The translations under genes were made by a program, and so were the position numbers. The notes under the pieces are model-generated. The model worked only from the letters and a program-made list of their open reading frames with translations. It did not search any database and was not told the DNA's origin. Below are positions 24,692 through 35,341 of a stretch of DNA of 64,000 nucleotides, in pieces. Position 1 is the first letter of the stretch. Every line of letters begins with the position of its first letter. The DNA is from Cladorhizidae sp. MBARI D1340-BT2 (lineage: Eukaryota > Porifera > Demospongiae > Poecilosclerida > Cladorhizidae), in contig JAQNBH010000004.1 in NCBI GenBank assembly GCA_028752905.1, positions 31,410,475-31,474,474 on the forward strand, written 5' to 3'.

Positions 24692-25144
24692 CTACCACCG
24701 AAGAGACTTCTTCCACCTCAAACTCATCCAACAATCTATCAGCCTCCACATCAACTTCAGAACTGACATCAGCATCAATAGCCCTTTAGGAATGGTAATG
24801 GAGCATCCCTTCCCTTCATCCAGAGGCTCAGCTATGCTACTGCTTAGCAGCCCAACACTAGGGATGGGGACTGGGACATCAGTTGGGGGGACAGGTGTAC
24901 TTAGAGCCTTCCTAGCTTCCCTGGGCCTACCTCGCCTCTTAGTCTTGAGCTTAGGAGTGGCTAACTCCATCTCCTTGGGCTCGGTCCCATCCCTTGCATC
25001 GGCTAGTCTGTTCTCCTCCGACTCCCTATCTAATGCCTGGCTTCCAGCCCTAGTAATGGCATGGATGGGAACAGGGATATCACCCTGATCAAGTACATCA
25101 CCCTGATCAAGTACATCACTGATCAAGTACATCACCCTGATCAA
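24692..25144 (-). pseudogene. Linker between protease and integrase with an AT-hook-like motif
   Basis: This frame continues the Gag-protease frame after a 2-nt slip in an 18-bp repeat. It begins with repeats of VLDQGD, is rich in charged and Pro residues, and contains TKRRGRPREARK, whose RGRP core matches an AT-hook (minor-groove DNA binding). I see no catalytic motif. It lies where Gmr1-like polyproteins join protease to integrase. DNA binding is an inference from four residues. Confidence 0.5.
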
Positions 25145-25148
25145 GTAC
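25079..25148. repeat. 18-bp tandem repeat with one 16-bp unit causing a frameshift
   Basis: Four units of ATCACCCTGATCAAGTAC occur here; the third (25,115-25,130) lacks CC. The Gag-protease frame terminates exactly there (stop at 25,116), and the linker frame starts in the same repeat. Confidence 0.85.
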
Positions 25149-26687
25149 GGGACGTTGGTTAACCCAAGCCTTTACTACTGGGTGATCCATACCCAGTAAT
25201 ATAAGTGGAGCATCTTTCCTTGCCACAAAAACTTCCATGGACTTCGCAAACCCGTCCACTTTGATGTTTACTGTGGCTGTGGGCATATCAACAGTGCCAA
25301 AGTGGGCTAGCCTTGCTCTCTCATTACCCGTATATTGATCTGGGTCTATGAATCTAGCAGGAACAGTGGTTCGACTAGCACCTGTATCCACCAGCATGTG
25401 ACCTGTCCTACCACCTATGGTACCCACTCGCTTGATAAGTCTTCCAGCAGGATCCTCATCAGATTCAGATTGAATCATACGCAGAGTTGTGTTAGCCTCA
25501 GGACAATCTCTCTTAAAGTTTCCAAACTTCCCACAATTATAGCATTCAACTCCTCTAGCCTGCCCAGCCTGAGAACTGGTACCCTGCAGGGTTTCCCTTC
25601 GGCCCTCTCCCCGCTTACCCCCAGCTGACCCGGCCCCACCCTTACTTTTAGGAGGCTCACCTTCCCTGAAGGGTGTGCGGTTGGCATCTTTGGGGGCAGT
25701 CCATCCATCTCTGTGACGTCTAGGTTGGCTGTAGAGGGTATGGGCGTCTGGTCTCAGCTTGTGCATCCTGCCACCCTCCCATGTCGGCTTTGATTCCCAC
25801 ATAGCTTGTAGTTCCTCAACCATCTGGAAGGAGTCCTTTGGGTCACTATGCCGCAGGTTGTAGATTGCGTCGGGAGAGTAATAAGCAGATAGACATCCCT
25901 GAAACAGTTCAGCTGTGAAATCTGCTTTGGTTTTCAGGTTCTCTCCTAACCTGGTGATGGCTCTGAGGATAGGCTGAAGGTGTTCCCGTGGGCTAGTATT
26001 GTTGCCTGGATGGTTACTCCATAGCGTCTTCCTCACCTGCTTGATAGTGCAACCCATCCGTTCCAGAAACGAGGTTTTGAAGGACAGGTAGGGGGTCTCC
26101 TCAGTCACTGCCAGCTCCTGGAATAAGGACAATGCCTTACCCATCAGCAACTTCCTCAGGGCAGACAGCCAGTCCTTTTGGTCGAAAGATCCATCTGTCA
26201 TGGCCGCCTCGAATGTCTCTAGGTATGCTTCGGGGTCTGTTGAGTCATCCAACTTCTGCAAATTGTGAAGTATGTCAGACCTCTTCCTGGCAAGCTGTTC
26301 CGCCTTGAACAATGCTTCCTTACGTTCCCCAGCTCTAGCTTGTTCCTCAATTGCAGTGTTGCCTCTTCGAGTGCTGAGTTCCTCAAACCTCTCCATCCTG
26401 ATTTGACTCTCTCTCCAAAATCTTTTGTCATCATTTGAAGAGGCTATCATGGCAGTCATAGCTTGCGCCAACATTGCCATAGGATTCTGGGAAGTAGTTT
26501 GCGTTGGAGAAGGTGGGTTTCCCTCCATAGATTCAGAGAAGAGGTCGTCATCTAGGCATGGGCGCATGTCCATCGGCAAGTCTTCCCCTCCTAGTCGGGC
26601 TGAAGGTTGGGAAGCAGCAGCCATCTCTCCTGCGCTTGGCTCCTCTTGCTGTCCAGATCTAGTGTTGTAGGGTCTTGGCTGGTTCAT
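25116..26687 (-). pseudogene. Gmr1-like Gag with zinc knuckle and aspartic protease
   Basis: The likely start is MNQPRPYNTRSG (26,687), because an earlier ATG at 26,765 lies within the LTR. Order: low-complexity N-terminus, a helical stretch (about residues 90-150), a capsid-like region (DPEAYLETFEAAM, WLSALRKLLMGKALSLFQEL) of the type from which vertebrate SCAN domains are thought to derive, a zinc knuckle, and a retroviral-type protease (MLVDTGASRTTVPARF, LILLGMDHP). The DTGA active site is intact. The knuckle reads CYNCGKFGNFKRDC, with Asn where the zinc-binding His belongs. Gag packages the RNA and the protease processes the polyprotein. Truncated by the frameshift at 25,116. Confidence 0.88.
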
Positions 26688-26735
26688 GGCTGTGAAATAG
26701 CGGTTGATATGATGATGGCTGATCGAACTTCTTGA

Positions 26736-26750
26736 GCACCGCTGCCACCA
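26736..26750 (-). promoter_or_regulatory. Probable primer-binding site of the Gmr1-like element
   Basis: On the minus strand, two bases after the 5' LTR, the sequence TGGTGGCAGCGGTGC begins with the TGG expected of a tRNA 3'-end complement. I cannot assign the tRNA. Confidence 0.5.
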
Positions 26751-26752
26751 TG

Positions 26753-27162
26753 TGTTGGGGTTCAACTTCTGCCTAGTCCCAATATGGTAGGTATTGCTGC
26801 CACCAGAGCCTAACAGCTAGGAGTAAGTCGCCTAGTCTACCCAGAGAAATTTAGGGTATAAAGTTAGACTAAGTTTTATTACTCAAAGCAACAACAGTAG
26901 ACTGAAACAGTTTGGCTGGCAGGGTTTTTTATAGCCACTCCCAGCCTCACACAGTAAGTGACATATGGCTAACACCTTACAATGCACAGTCCAAAGTCAA
27001 ACATAAAGATGACAGGTAGACACATAAGCCTGTATAAATCCAGGTGTGAACCACATCAATTAACAGTAATTAACCATGGTTAGCTAATTAGAACTAACAG
27101 ATATAAGCTACCTCTAGCTACAGGTTATGGCCAGGCTTGGCCATGTCAGGCGGCCCCTGACA
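26753..27162 (-). repeat. LTR (5' LTR of the minus-strand element)
   Basis: 410 bp, with the same ends as 21,428-21,819 (TGTTGGGG / CCCTGACA), followed by the target duplication GCAGC. Confidence 0.95.
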
Positions 27163-27230
27163 GCAGCAACCACCCCTACTTATCCTACTTCATCCTTTCC
27201 CTACCCAACCGACACCCCCATACCTTCCTT

Positions 27231-27254
27231 TACCCCCCCCCCCCCTCCCCCCGT
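27231..27254. repeat. C-rich tract
   Basis: A run of C with one CT interruption in the right arm. The matching left-arm position has a G-rich stretch (12,683-12,690). Confidence 0.8.
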
Positions 27255-27747
27255 AACTCTGCCATACATTTCCATTGTCCCACTCCCTCCCCTTTCTGCA
27301 GCTGCAGCTCCATGATAAGAGTTACCAAGGTTTTATTCTGAAGCTCTCACCATGAGTCTTCTCTGTGACTTTTATAGAATACACATATATTTCTGGGTGT
27401 GTGTACAATTATATAATATTATATATATATATATTTAAATATATGGATCCCAGCAGTCCTGGACAGTCCCTGGTAATCCAAGACAGTACCTGGCACATGT
27501 CAACAGTCCCCGGACAATTCCTAACATTCTCTGACAGTCTACACAACTTTTGAACAGCTCTCATATTTCTAGACAGTTCAAAGCACACGTGGACAACTCT
27601 AAGACTCCTGGAAATTTCCTACTGCAGGAAAGTCCCTATTATTCCTTGACTATTGCTTACATTTGCACATTACTTAACATAATATGATTTGATGATACAA
27701 TAATATGTGCAGGTTACCCTTAGGCTCTCTAATCAATGGTGTTTTTA

Positions 27748-27768
27748 AGGGGGGGGGGGGGGGGGGGA
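27748..27768. repeat. Poly-G tract
   Basis: About 20 uninterrupted G, present only in the right arm. Confidence 0.9.
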
Positions 27769-29204
27769 ATTGTGAGAAATCTGTCTAACAGTAGTCAATA
27801 TCGTAACTGCCCTAATCAAGACTGAGCTACAGATATGCAACCAATAATTCCGCTCAAACTTCTCGCATGAGTTTCCTTTGAGGTTCAAGCATGTGAGGTG
27901 GAAATGAAGCCAAATATGAGGCCATCAGGCACAAGTATAGTGGCTGGAGAGGGAAAGAAGACAGTGAAGGAATGGTTTATACTCGGTAGTTTTAATTTTC
28001 TCCCGTTTACTTCAAGTGTATGACTCTGGAACAAATAAAGTATAGATGACCCTATGAGTTTTAGATTATAATAAGTTACCAATCACACATATAATACCCA
28101 CTTGTATATTAAAAAAATTGTATAATATTATATAATATAATGTGGACTATTCAATCAACATGGTGTGCAAGATTGGTGAAAGTCTTAACAAAGAAATAAA
28201 ATAGTAGCTGATACCCACAGAGACTCTGCAGTTATTTTTCTATCCAATTGATGCCATAATAACTCACTCTTTACATTTACCACCTTTATAAAACATCTTG
28301 ATTAATCAATAATGCTGCTCTTGCTCGTCTTTGCCTTTCTCTCTTGTTCTCTCCAGACTTTTCTTTCATTGCCTTCTATTAGCCAGGCTCTTCCAGGATG
28401 TTTATTTCCTCATCTAACAATAATGATCGTCTCTTTCTTTCCCATTGCCTATGGTACATGCTCTTAGATAAATCATTCCTACTTTGCCCTGTCTCTGTGT
28501 TGCAGTATATAGCTCTATCTCAGACTTGCAGGTTAATGACAGATGTGATGTGTTGCAACTGTGTCATGAGACACAGACAAGCATATTATTATAATAGATG
28601 TTGATGCTAATTTTAAATTAAAAAACAGTAACAATGACAATAATAATAATAATAAACCAAAAAGACTAAATATGTATATAGCTTCTGTGTCTTGGAGGCA
28701 CGCAATGTTTAATGCATGAACAGTGAGAAAGTATTGCTCCATCCATCTCGAATAAGGATGGCCAAGGAATGAATTGCTTGGCAGAAATGGGGAATGGATG
28801 TGAAACTTTTTACACAATTAAGAAAGGAAATTAACAACAAAATCAAACAAAACACGATTGGCATATTCCAGCAGAATGAGGCCACCTTCCTACATTTTAC
28901 CTTGTGCTCTAAGCAATTGAGAGAGTGTAGGCTCAAGTGATTTACAAAAGCACACCCCACTGTAAACGATTCACTAATTATAAATGGTAAACAATTTCCT
29001 ATGAATCGGTTATTGAAAACACTGAAAATACAAGGCTTTTATACAAGGCTTATATATACAAGGATGTGTGGAAATTGGATATATACCAGTATGCATGAAG
29101 AAGTAATAGTTAGACCTTATAAATACATTTCTGTGGAGAAAACAATGTTTCTACATTCTAGAATGCATCTACAATAATAATAATATAATAATAAGAAGAA
29201 GAAC
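27769..29204. other. Right-arm sequence without a recognised gene
   Basis: Pairs with 10,630-12,060 of the left arm. It also shares the motif CTGTCATTAACCTGCA.. with a third diverged copy at 36,640-36,900, so parts of the arm belong to a dispersed repeat. Confidence 0.45.
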
Positions 29205-29700
29205 GACATCATCTTCCAGGAATTGTCATCTGCCGGTGCTCCTTCCAGGTTGGAACCGTCGGGTCTCTTTCATTCCGATGGGAAAAGACCTGATGGGGTA
29301 ACCATGGTGCCATGGAAGAATGGCAAGCAACTGGTATGGGATGCAACCTGTCCAGATACGTTTTCCCAGTCGTATCGGGGTGCAGCAGTGAGTGGTCCTG
29401 GAGCTGTGGCTGCTATGGCTGAGTAGAAAAAAGTGGCCAAGTATGCCAGCCTAGATCCTTGCCACTTTTTTGTGACTGTGGCCATCGAGTCATTGGGGGT
29501 CATCGGAAACAGGTCGATGGCTTTCCTGAAGGAGCTCAGCCTCAGGATAAGGCAAAGAACTGGGGAGGTGAATGCCCGTGCTTACCTCCTTCAGCGTCTC
29601 TCAGTGGCTGTCCAGCGGGGGGATGCCTTGTCTGTTTTGGGGTCAGTCGGGAGTTGAACATGTTAGCTTTTTAGTTATTTATGTATGTATTTATTGTTAA
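29205..29700 (+). mobile_element. R2-type non-LTR fragment (RLE domain)
   Basis: It reads [38 protein letters not shown], then a TAG (29,424-29,426), then KYASLDPCHFFVTVAIESLG and YLLQRLSVAVQRGDALSVLG. This is the C-terminal restriction-like endonuclease with PDG and WDAT intact, but the zinc knuckle and RT are missing. Upstream is a TAATAATATAATAATAAG tract. Downstream of the 3' UTR are AATAATAATAAA and a longer (TAA)n (29,720-29,850). Confidence 0.82.
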
Positions 29701-29785
29701 TTAGTAATTGTTAGTTAGTTTGTAATAATAATAAATGTAAATTACTTTCACGTATTATTATTTCATTGTATAATAATAATAGCAC

Positions 29786-29827
<42 letters not shown>

Positions 29828-29855
29828 GTAATAATATTAATAATAATTAGGTGGA
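29701..29855. repeat. (TAA)n microsatellite between two non-LTR fragments
   Basis: Repeated TAATAATAATA tracts, the longest near 29,788-29,820. Confidence 0.9.
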
Positions 29856-29879
29856 AGTGTAGGTGACCTTAATTAGATG

Positions 29880-31290
29880 TGATTGAGCGATAGGGTTGTA
29901 TACAGTTAAATGGGAGCAAATCAGAGATTATTAGCGAAGACACGGATACCCTACACTCCATCCTTCTACAGGGTGCCCAAGTTATGAACCCACACCAGTC
30001 AAGTGTTTTGGGTTCTTCCATTGGAGATGTGACATCAATTTCCGGCACCCTAACTTCACAATCAGCCTCACTGTAAAAGATAGGTGACAGACTCCAACAT
30101 TTCTCTTCACAAGATGCACTCCTCCTCCTGAAGCATTCCTTTTCCCTCCCCAAACTCCTCTACAACCTAAGGACTTCACCTGCTTCCTTTCTCCTGCTTT
30201 GCAGGACTACAACAAGTTGCTAAAGTCAATTGTAGCAGACATCATTAATATCCATTTCAGGGAAGATGACCCGGTTTGGAGACAAGCTACCCTTCCTGTT
30301 AAGTTGGGAGAGTTGGGTATCAGGTGTGGTGTGGACGTCGCCCCTTCCACCTTTTTGAGCTCAGTACTGGCCTCTTCCACCCTTGTCAAATGCATAGTCC
30401 CTCCTCATCTTCAAGACTCTCCACTGCCGTATTTGGATGATGCTCAAGACCATTGGTTGGAAGGTTTTGATGGAGACCCTTCTGAAGGCGAGGCCCAACA
30501 TGGACAGAAGGCCTGGGACTTGGCCAAGGCCTCTGCTTTAGCTGATTCACTGCTAGAATCAGCTACAGACACAAAAGTCAGAGCCCATTTGCTTGCCTCT
30601 AGAGCTAAAGAGTCAGGGGCATGGCTGAATGTGTTGCCCATTTCTTCACTTGGTCTACGTACGAGTGATGACACCATCAGGATAGCAGTCAGCCTCCACC
30701 TGGGAGCTCTCCTGTGCAGACCCCACAACTGTCATCATTGTGGGGTTGGCGTGACAGCCTGGGCTTACATGGTCTAAGCTGTTACAGAAGTGCAGGCCAT
30801 CACCACAGTCACGCTGCAATGAATGACATTGTCCAACACTCGCCTCAGCCAAAGTACCATCTCGGCTGGAGCCTTCTGGTCTTTATCGCTTGGATGGAAA
30901 GTGACCAGATGGCGTAACAGTGGTCCCATTGGATGAGAGGAAAGTTGCTAGTGTGGGATGCGACATGCCCAATACATTTGCTCATTCATATGCTTCCAAA
31001 GCCACCTGTAAGGCAGGGGCAGTTGCAGCTTTGGCAGAGGAGACCACCTGGACCCCTCCCATGTCTTCAGCCCTATTGCCATTGAGACTTCTGGGGTTTT
31101 CGGTCGCATCAATCTGACACTCCTGAAAGATCTTGGCCGCCACCTAGCCTGGATTATGGGTCAGGAGAGTTCTACCACCTTCCTCATCCAGAGGCTCTCT
31201 GTTGCTGTGCAACATGATAATGCGGCCTCAGTGTTGGTTATCGGCCGATATGTCAATCGCTACAGACTTCTTCAACTAATATCATTACTT
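29880..31290 (+). mobile_element. R2-type non-LTR fragment (RT C-terminus, zinc knuckle, RLE)
   Basis: A frame from about 29,905 reads LNGSKSEIISEDTDTLHS and SVLGSSIGDVTSISGT, the end of the RT palm and start of the thumb. A TAA follows near 30,070. The frame resumes as LLYNLRTSP to LQDYNKLLKSIVADI, QATLPVKLGELGIRCGVDVA and, at 30,720, the zinc region CRPHNCHHCGVG. Frameshifts then separate SAGHHHSHAAMNDIV and the RLE remnant (SVGCDMPNTFAHSYASKA). The upstream catalytic RT motifs are absent. It follows directly on a (TAA)n tract and ends next to AATAATAACAACAACAAC (31,330). Confidence 0.82.
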
Positions 31291-32711
31291 CAACTTATAT
31301 AATAAATTATGATATTATGTTTTATAATAATGATAACAATAATAACAACAACAACTTCTACAACAACAATAATAATAATAATAACAGAAAAGAGGACTAT
31401 TGTAATCTTGTCATTCAACTACATATTTTTCATTTTAATTTCTATATATTCTTCTTCTTTATATTGACACAATGCCAGACTCAGCCATGCTACAACATGG
31501 CATGGAAATAACCTGCATAATAGGTGAGTGGGGGTCCTGATACATTGCATCCTTTGAGTAGAGATCTTGGTTTCAAATGCAGATAGCTAAGTGATGTCAC
31601 AAGACACGTGAAGAGGGTAACACAAAATGTCGCAGCCACTTCACAAAACGTAACCACACCACTTACTTATCACATTACCCGAGTTTATGCGTGTTTATCT
31701 GATACCCCCAGGCTTTTTATTTTAACACTTCATACATAATACAACAATGCAAACATTATTTATTTTAAGTTACTACCAGTCAAAACATTGTTATTCTCGC
31801 ACGTCTGACATTCACTCCAGCTTGGACTCTGCATTGGGAGATGTTGAGAGAAAGACATCAGGTGAACAACGATAAGTTTATCATCTTACATCAAGGTATT
31901 GTTATTGATGCTTACAAAGAGAGCCTCATCAGCTATATACCCAGCAATAACTCTCAACAAACTCAGTTTAGCATGAAGTTTAGCTTGCTGTTGTCATGCA
32001 AGCCAAGAAATACTGACAATCTTGAGGCTATCCTGAGGCTAAGAAGCCACCACTACATGTACAGTAGACCCTTGCCCTAGACCTCACTTAACTAGCTTCT
32101 CACCTCAAGCCCACTACTACACATTGTACTGTACTACTAAGTTGCCAGACTTTGCAGCTATCAGCTAATATTCAAGTCAATAGCAACAAATCGCACTACA
32201 GTTGTCTATTGTATAGGGCATTTATCCGCTTCTTTAAAATAAAAAAAGATCAGGACCTTGCCTAACCTTCGTTCTCTGTGTATCTTCCATTTAGGCAGAC
32301 ATGCCAGTTAAAACAATTGCCACTACACTCCTTTCCTGAACACAACCATGTTAATTCTTGTAATAACTGCTTCACATGTCTGGAAATTTCACTTATCCTA
32401 ACCCCCATAGAGTTTGGATATGCAATGTCTACTCTACATCACACAGCTGAAAGTTTTGTTCAATGCTCTGAAACATGCAACACTCCAGCATACTAATAAT
32501 ACTAATAAGTAGTGATAGCTAGGTATTGGAGCAGTAGCCATAAAAGAAGCTAAGAAGCTATAACTAACTGGCTAGCTACAGTGGGTACAATGAGAGTACC
32601 AGGCAACATTAACCCAACTTTGTCTTTAAGGGCATACTTTGGAAAAGGGTCTACACATGTATAGGTCCACGTGCTACCATTTACCTAGCTAACACGTTAT
32701 TTCATGCTTAC
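31291..32711. other. Right-arm sequence; empty site of the 4.16-kb element
   Basis: Pairs with 9,890-10,570 and 5,140-5,690. The junction of those two blocks at about 32,090-32,110 is uninterrupted here. The only coding hint is an exon-like block with donor at about 31,826-31,895. Confidence 0.6.
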
Positions 32712-32976
32712 CAAGGTCACGAATCTTTCCTGCATCATTATGACAACCAATGTTCTCCAAAGCTACAGCCAATGCCTCAAAAGTTGCACTTTCAGCTTCC
32801 TTTTGTTGCCAATCTTGCAACAACCTTACTATTTTCTCTTTTTTTTGTTGTTTCTTCCTCATAGTCATCGGGATCAATACGAAAATAACGAGCAAGTGTT
32901 TTCCATTTTGTAACACAGCCAGCAATAGCATCATAATGTTGCACCTCAATACGATGGCTGGATGGTTGACGTTGTC
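32712..32976 (-). pseudogene. Death-domain exon (right arm)
   Basis: On the minus strand an acceptor (GTGATGTGCAG) and a donor (CTTG|GTAAGC) bound 265 bp. One frame reads HYDAIAGCVTKWKTLARYF and RIDPDDYEEETTKK, and the adjacent frame KIVRLLQDWQQKEAESATF, EALAVALENIGCHNDAGKI and RDL. The two halves meet in a run of eight A, so one slipped base splits the domain. The helix pattern, with Trp in helix 2-3 and W..k....AT...L...L at the end, is that of a death domain. It is better preserved than the left-arm copy (no stop after FEALAV). Neighbouring exons were not found. Confidence 0.6.
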
Positions 32977-33503
32977 CTGCACATCACACAAAACCAAAAG
33001 AAAAGAATAAAAAATGGAGAGCCACAAGGAGGAGAAGTGATAGCAGAAGTTTAGATTGATTAAGGATTGGGTGATTAGCTTTGAAATAGTGGAGAGAGAA
33101 ACCATAAACTCTGGTGGTTAAACCTCTCAATGTTTAGTGCACAAAAAATTGTTAGGGATCTCACTGTATTACGAATACCATTGTTAGGTATCTCGCTGTG
33201 AAGCGATGGACTCAATCTCATTGAAAAAGCATTGGTTATGTGTATTACTTTCACTGTCAAGGGATTCACCAAATATTGAGTCAAGAATTTTTCATGACCA
33301 CACCTTTTATAACTATATAGTTTAGGAAGAGCTCCTTGCTGCTCATTTGTAGACCACTTCTGCCTACCCCCTTTTCCAGTATATTCAAGTAGCACAAGTA
33401 TCTACTCCTCTGTGACCTATGCCTTCCCTCAATGGACCTAACAATTGTCTATTGTGAAGGATGCCAACAGCAAGCCTGTCACAAAAATTGATCTAATCTT
33501 TAG

Positions 33504-35341
33504 TTAACCCTCTCACTGGCATAAGCAGCATATGACATGAGGAACAATAGTCGCTGCTAATGAATTCATAAAATTCAACTGTTTTTCACGTAGAAAATAT
33601 GAAAAATACCCGAGCATGCTCAGAGCATTGCACTGTTTGAAGTATAAGCAATATACAACTTTAGTTACTACTGTATGGTAAACATGGCATCAAAATACAC
33701 TTCCGGTTTCTTGAAAAGAAATGGCTTCATCCTGAAATGATGTTACCAGTCAACTTTTTCTAGAAGACTATAGCCTGTGTAGGAGAAACAGTAATGAATA
33801 TGAGGAAGAAAGTACACCTTGCAGCTTTGAAATCAATTTTAATGCCTAACAGCCATAAGGTGAGCAGTTGTCAATGATGGTGTAGCTAGGCCTGTTCCTG
33901 TACTATTTAGTGAAGATTCTGATGGCAACGACGATCAGCATGACTCGTCCTAAGATAAGTAAATGTAAAGCTAGGTGGTTCATAACACCTTTTCTGATAA
34001 TTTCCCGGGAATTTCAACTTTGAGCAAGTAATACATTGAAATAATAGTTCTGACAATATTTTTCAACCATTCTCATTCAACCGACTCTAAATGAATTAGA
34101 GGCACTGGTAACTAATCCGGCTCAACATGGGTGTGGTTGCATTCCAACCATGGCTCCCGGCCAATCTATTAGAGGCTCTGTTGCTTGTAATTATATGCAT
34201 ATAATATTGATGGGATAGTTCATTCCCAATAGGCTCGTCCTTTCTCAATTCTCCTCATTTATCTTACTCAGACGAGTCTAAATAAGAGGGAATTTTCTTG
34301 CTAATCAGGGCTGTAGTCGAGCCATTTCTCCAGGCCAATCTGCTGGTTTGGGATGTTAGAGCTTCCTGGACTAAAGGTGAGCCTCCCTGTAACCTGTTTG
34401 CTTATAAGTTGATATGTGGGCCCACTTTACGTACTGTGGAGGTGCAAACTGATCTGCTAATGGGTTGTTCAACAAGATTTTTACAGAGGATGTGTGAGAC
34501 TTATTTGTGCTTTAGACAAATATATATGCTAATTGTACTGTCAATAGCACGCCCCAAACCTGTCTCAGGCGTGATACTAATGAGAAAGGCATTTATGTGT
34601 ATAATGTACAACAGGGGTCTTATCTGTCTGGAGTTCTATGGAGCACACAGCACTCCACCTATCATTAGTACAGTTGTATTTCCATTTCACGCGTCTTAGG
34701 AGGTTTGAGCAGCTTCGTTTCCTCCACTTCCCTGATAGCGCTCAGCAGCACCATGTTGGTCACCTTCAGCACACACCCATCTTCAAGCTGAAGAAACTCC
34801 TAGACTTAGTTCTAGTGAAGTTTGACCCCATTATGTACATGTATAATTTGCAATGTATAAATGCTGAGCCATTATTTGGATATTTATAATGATATTTTAT
34901 GTGACTAGTTGCTAAGCAACATGAATTCATCGTAATGCTCATTCAACTCATCCAGTTTGACCATAAATAATTGTTCGACATAGTTAATGGTCACCACATT
35001 GCAAGCTATATTGCCAAAAGCCATTTAATTCCTTATAATATTTATGGCTATATAGTTTGTTGCTAAGCAACCAAAATTGTTCTTCAATGCATCTTACATT
35101 AGAATAGTTGATAGGTGTTGGCAAACTGTTCTACATCAAAATTTGACTAGCTCAAGTTTTACGGGGGAAAACATTTTTAATTCCCTTTTCTTATATCAAA
35201 GCAATGTGGTTTCAACTCATCAGCTATCAGCTGTTACATGGTTGCTAGGTACTTGTCTTCATCATTCTTCCTACATCAAAAATAATTTGAAAATCACATA
35301 AAAAAACAAATCACTTAAAAAATCATCATTAAGAGGGTTAA
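33504..35341 (+). mobile_element. piggyBac-like DNA transposon remnant with TTAA ends
   Basis: TTAA + CCCTCTCACTGGC at the left (33,504) and ...AAGAGGG + TTAA at the right (35,338-35,341) form a short inverted repeat (CCCTCT) inside TTAA. The + strand interior has a piggyBac transposase piece at 34,540-34,860. The 5' part pairs with 3,180-4,354 in the left arm. Size 1.84 kb; coding is fragmentary, so it is dead. Confidence 0.65.
34540..34860 (+). pseudogene. piggyBac transposase fragment
   Basis: The reading LMRKAFMCIMYNRGL, then after a shift RRFEQLRFLHFPDSAQQHH and FKLKKLLDLVLVKFDPIMYM, matches the pattern around the first catalytic Asp region of piggyBac transposases: a '(S/T)RxRFexlxxxLHFxD' block, then 'dpLfKlrplld....f...y'. 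The downstream catalytic Asp residues and the Cys-rich C-terminus are missing. Bounded by the TTAA termini of the surrounding element. Confidence 0.65.

Larger units (their letters stand above)
21428..27162 (-). mobile_element. Gmr1-like Ty3/gypsy LTR retrotransposon (5.7 kb), decayed
   Basis: Two LTRs (TGTTGGGG...CCCTGACA) flank a minus-strand gag-pol, and a perfect 5-bp target duplication GCAGC (21,423-21,427 and 27,163-27,167) flanks the whole. The domain order along the minus strand is Gag, zinc knuckle, protease, integrase, reverse transcriptase, RNase H. Integrase before RT is the Ty1/copia order, but the RT is of Ty3/gypsy type, a combination known from the Gmr1 group. The purine tract GAGGGGAGA lies just before the 3' LTR (21,820-21,828). 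The coding region has several frameshifts and at least one nonsense codon, so this copy is inactive. Confidence 0.85.
27168..34390. repeat. Right arm of the large inverted duplication
   Basis: Reverse-complement partner of 3,180-12,720, in collinear order (block pairs are given at the left arm). It is interrupted by R2-type fragments at 29,205-31,290, and lacks the 4.16-kb element found in the left arm. Confidence 0.85.

Noticed and set aside
24300..24692. A host gene between protease and integrase of the Gmr1-like element
   Set aside because: The minus strand continues with integrase zinc-domain coding, and the + strand frames are antisense shadows.
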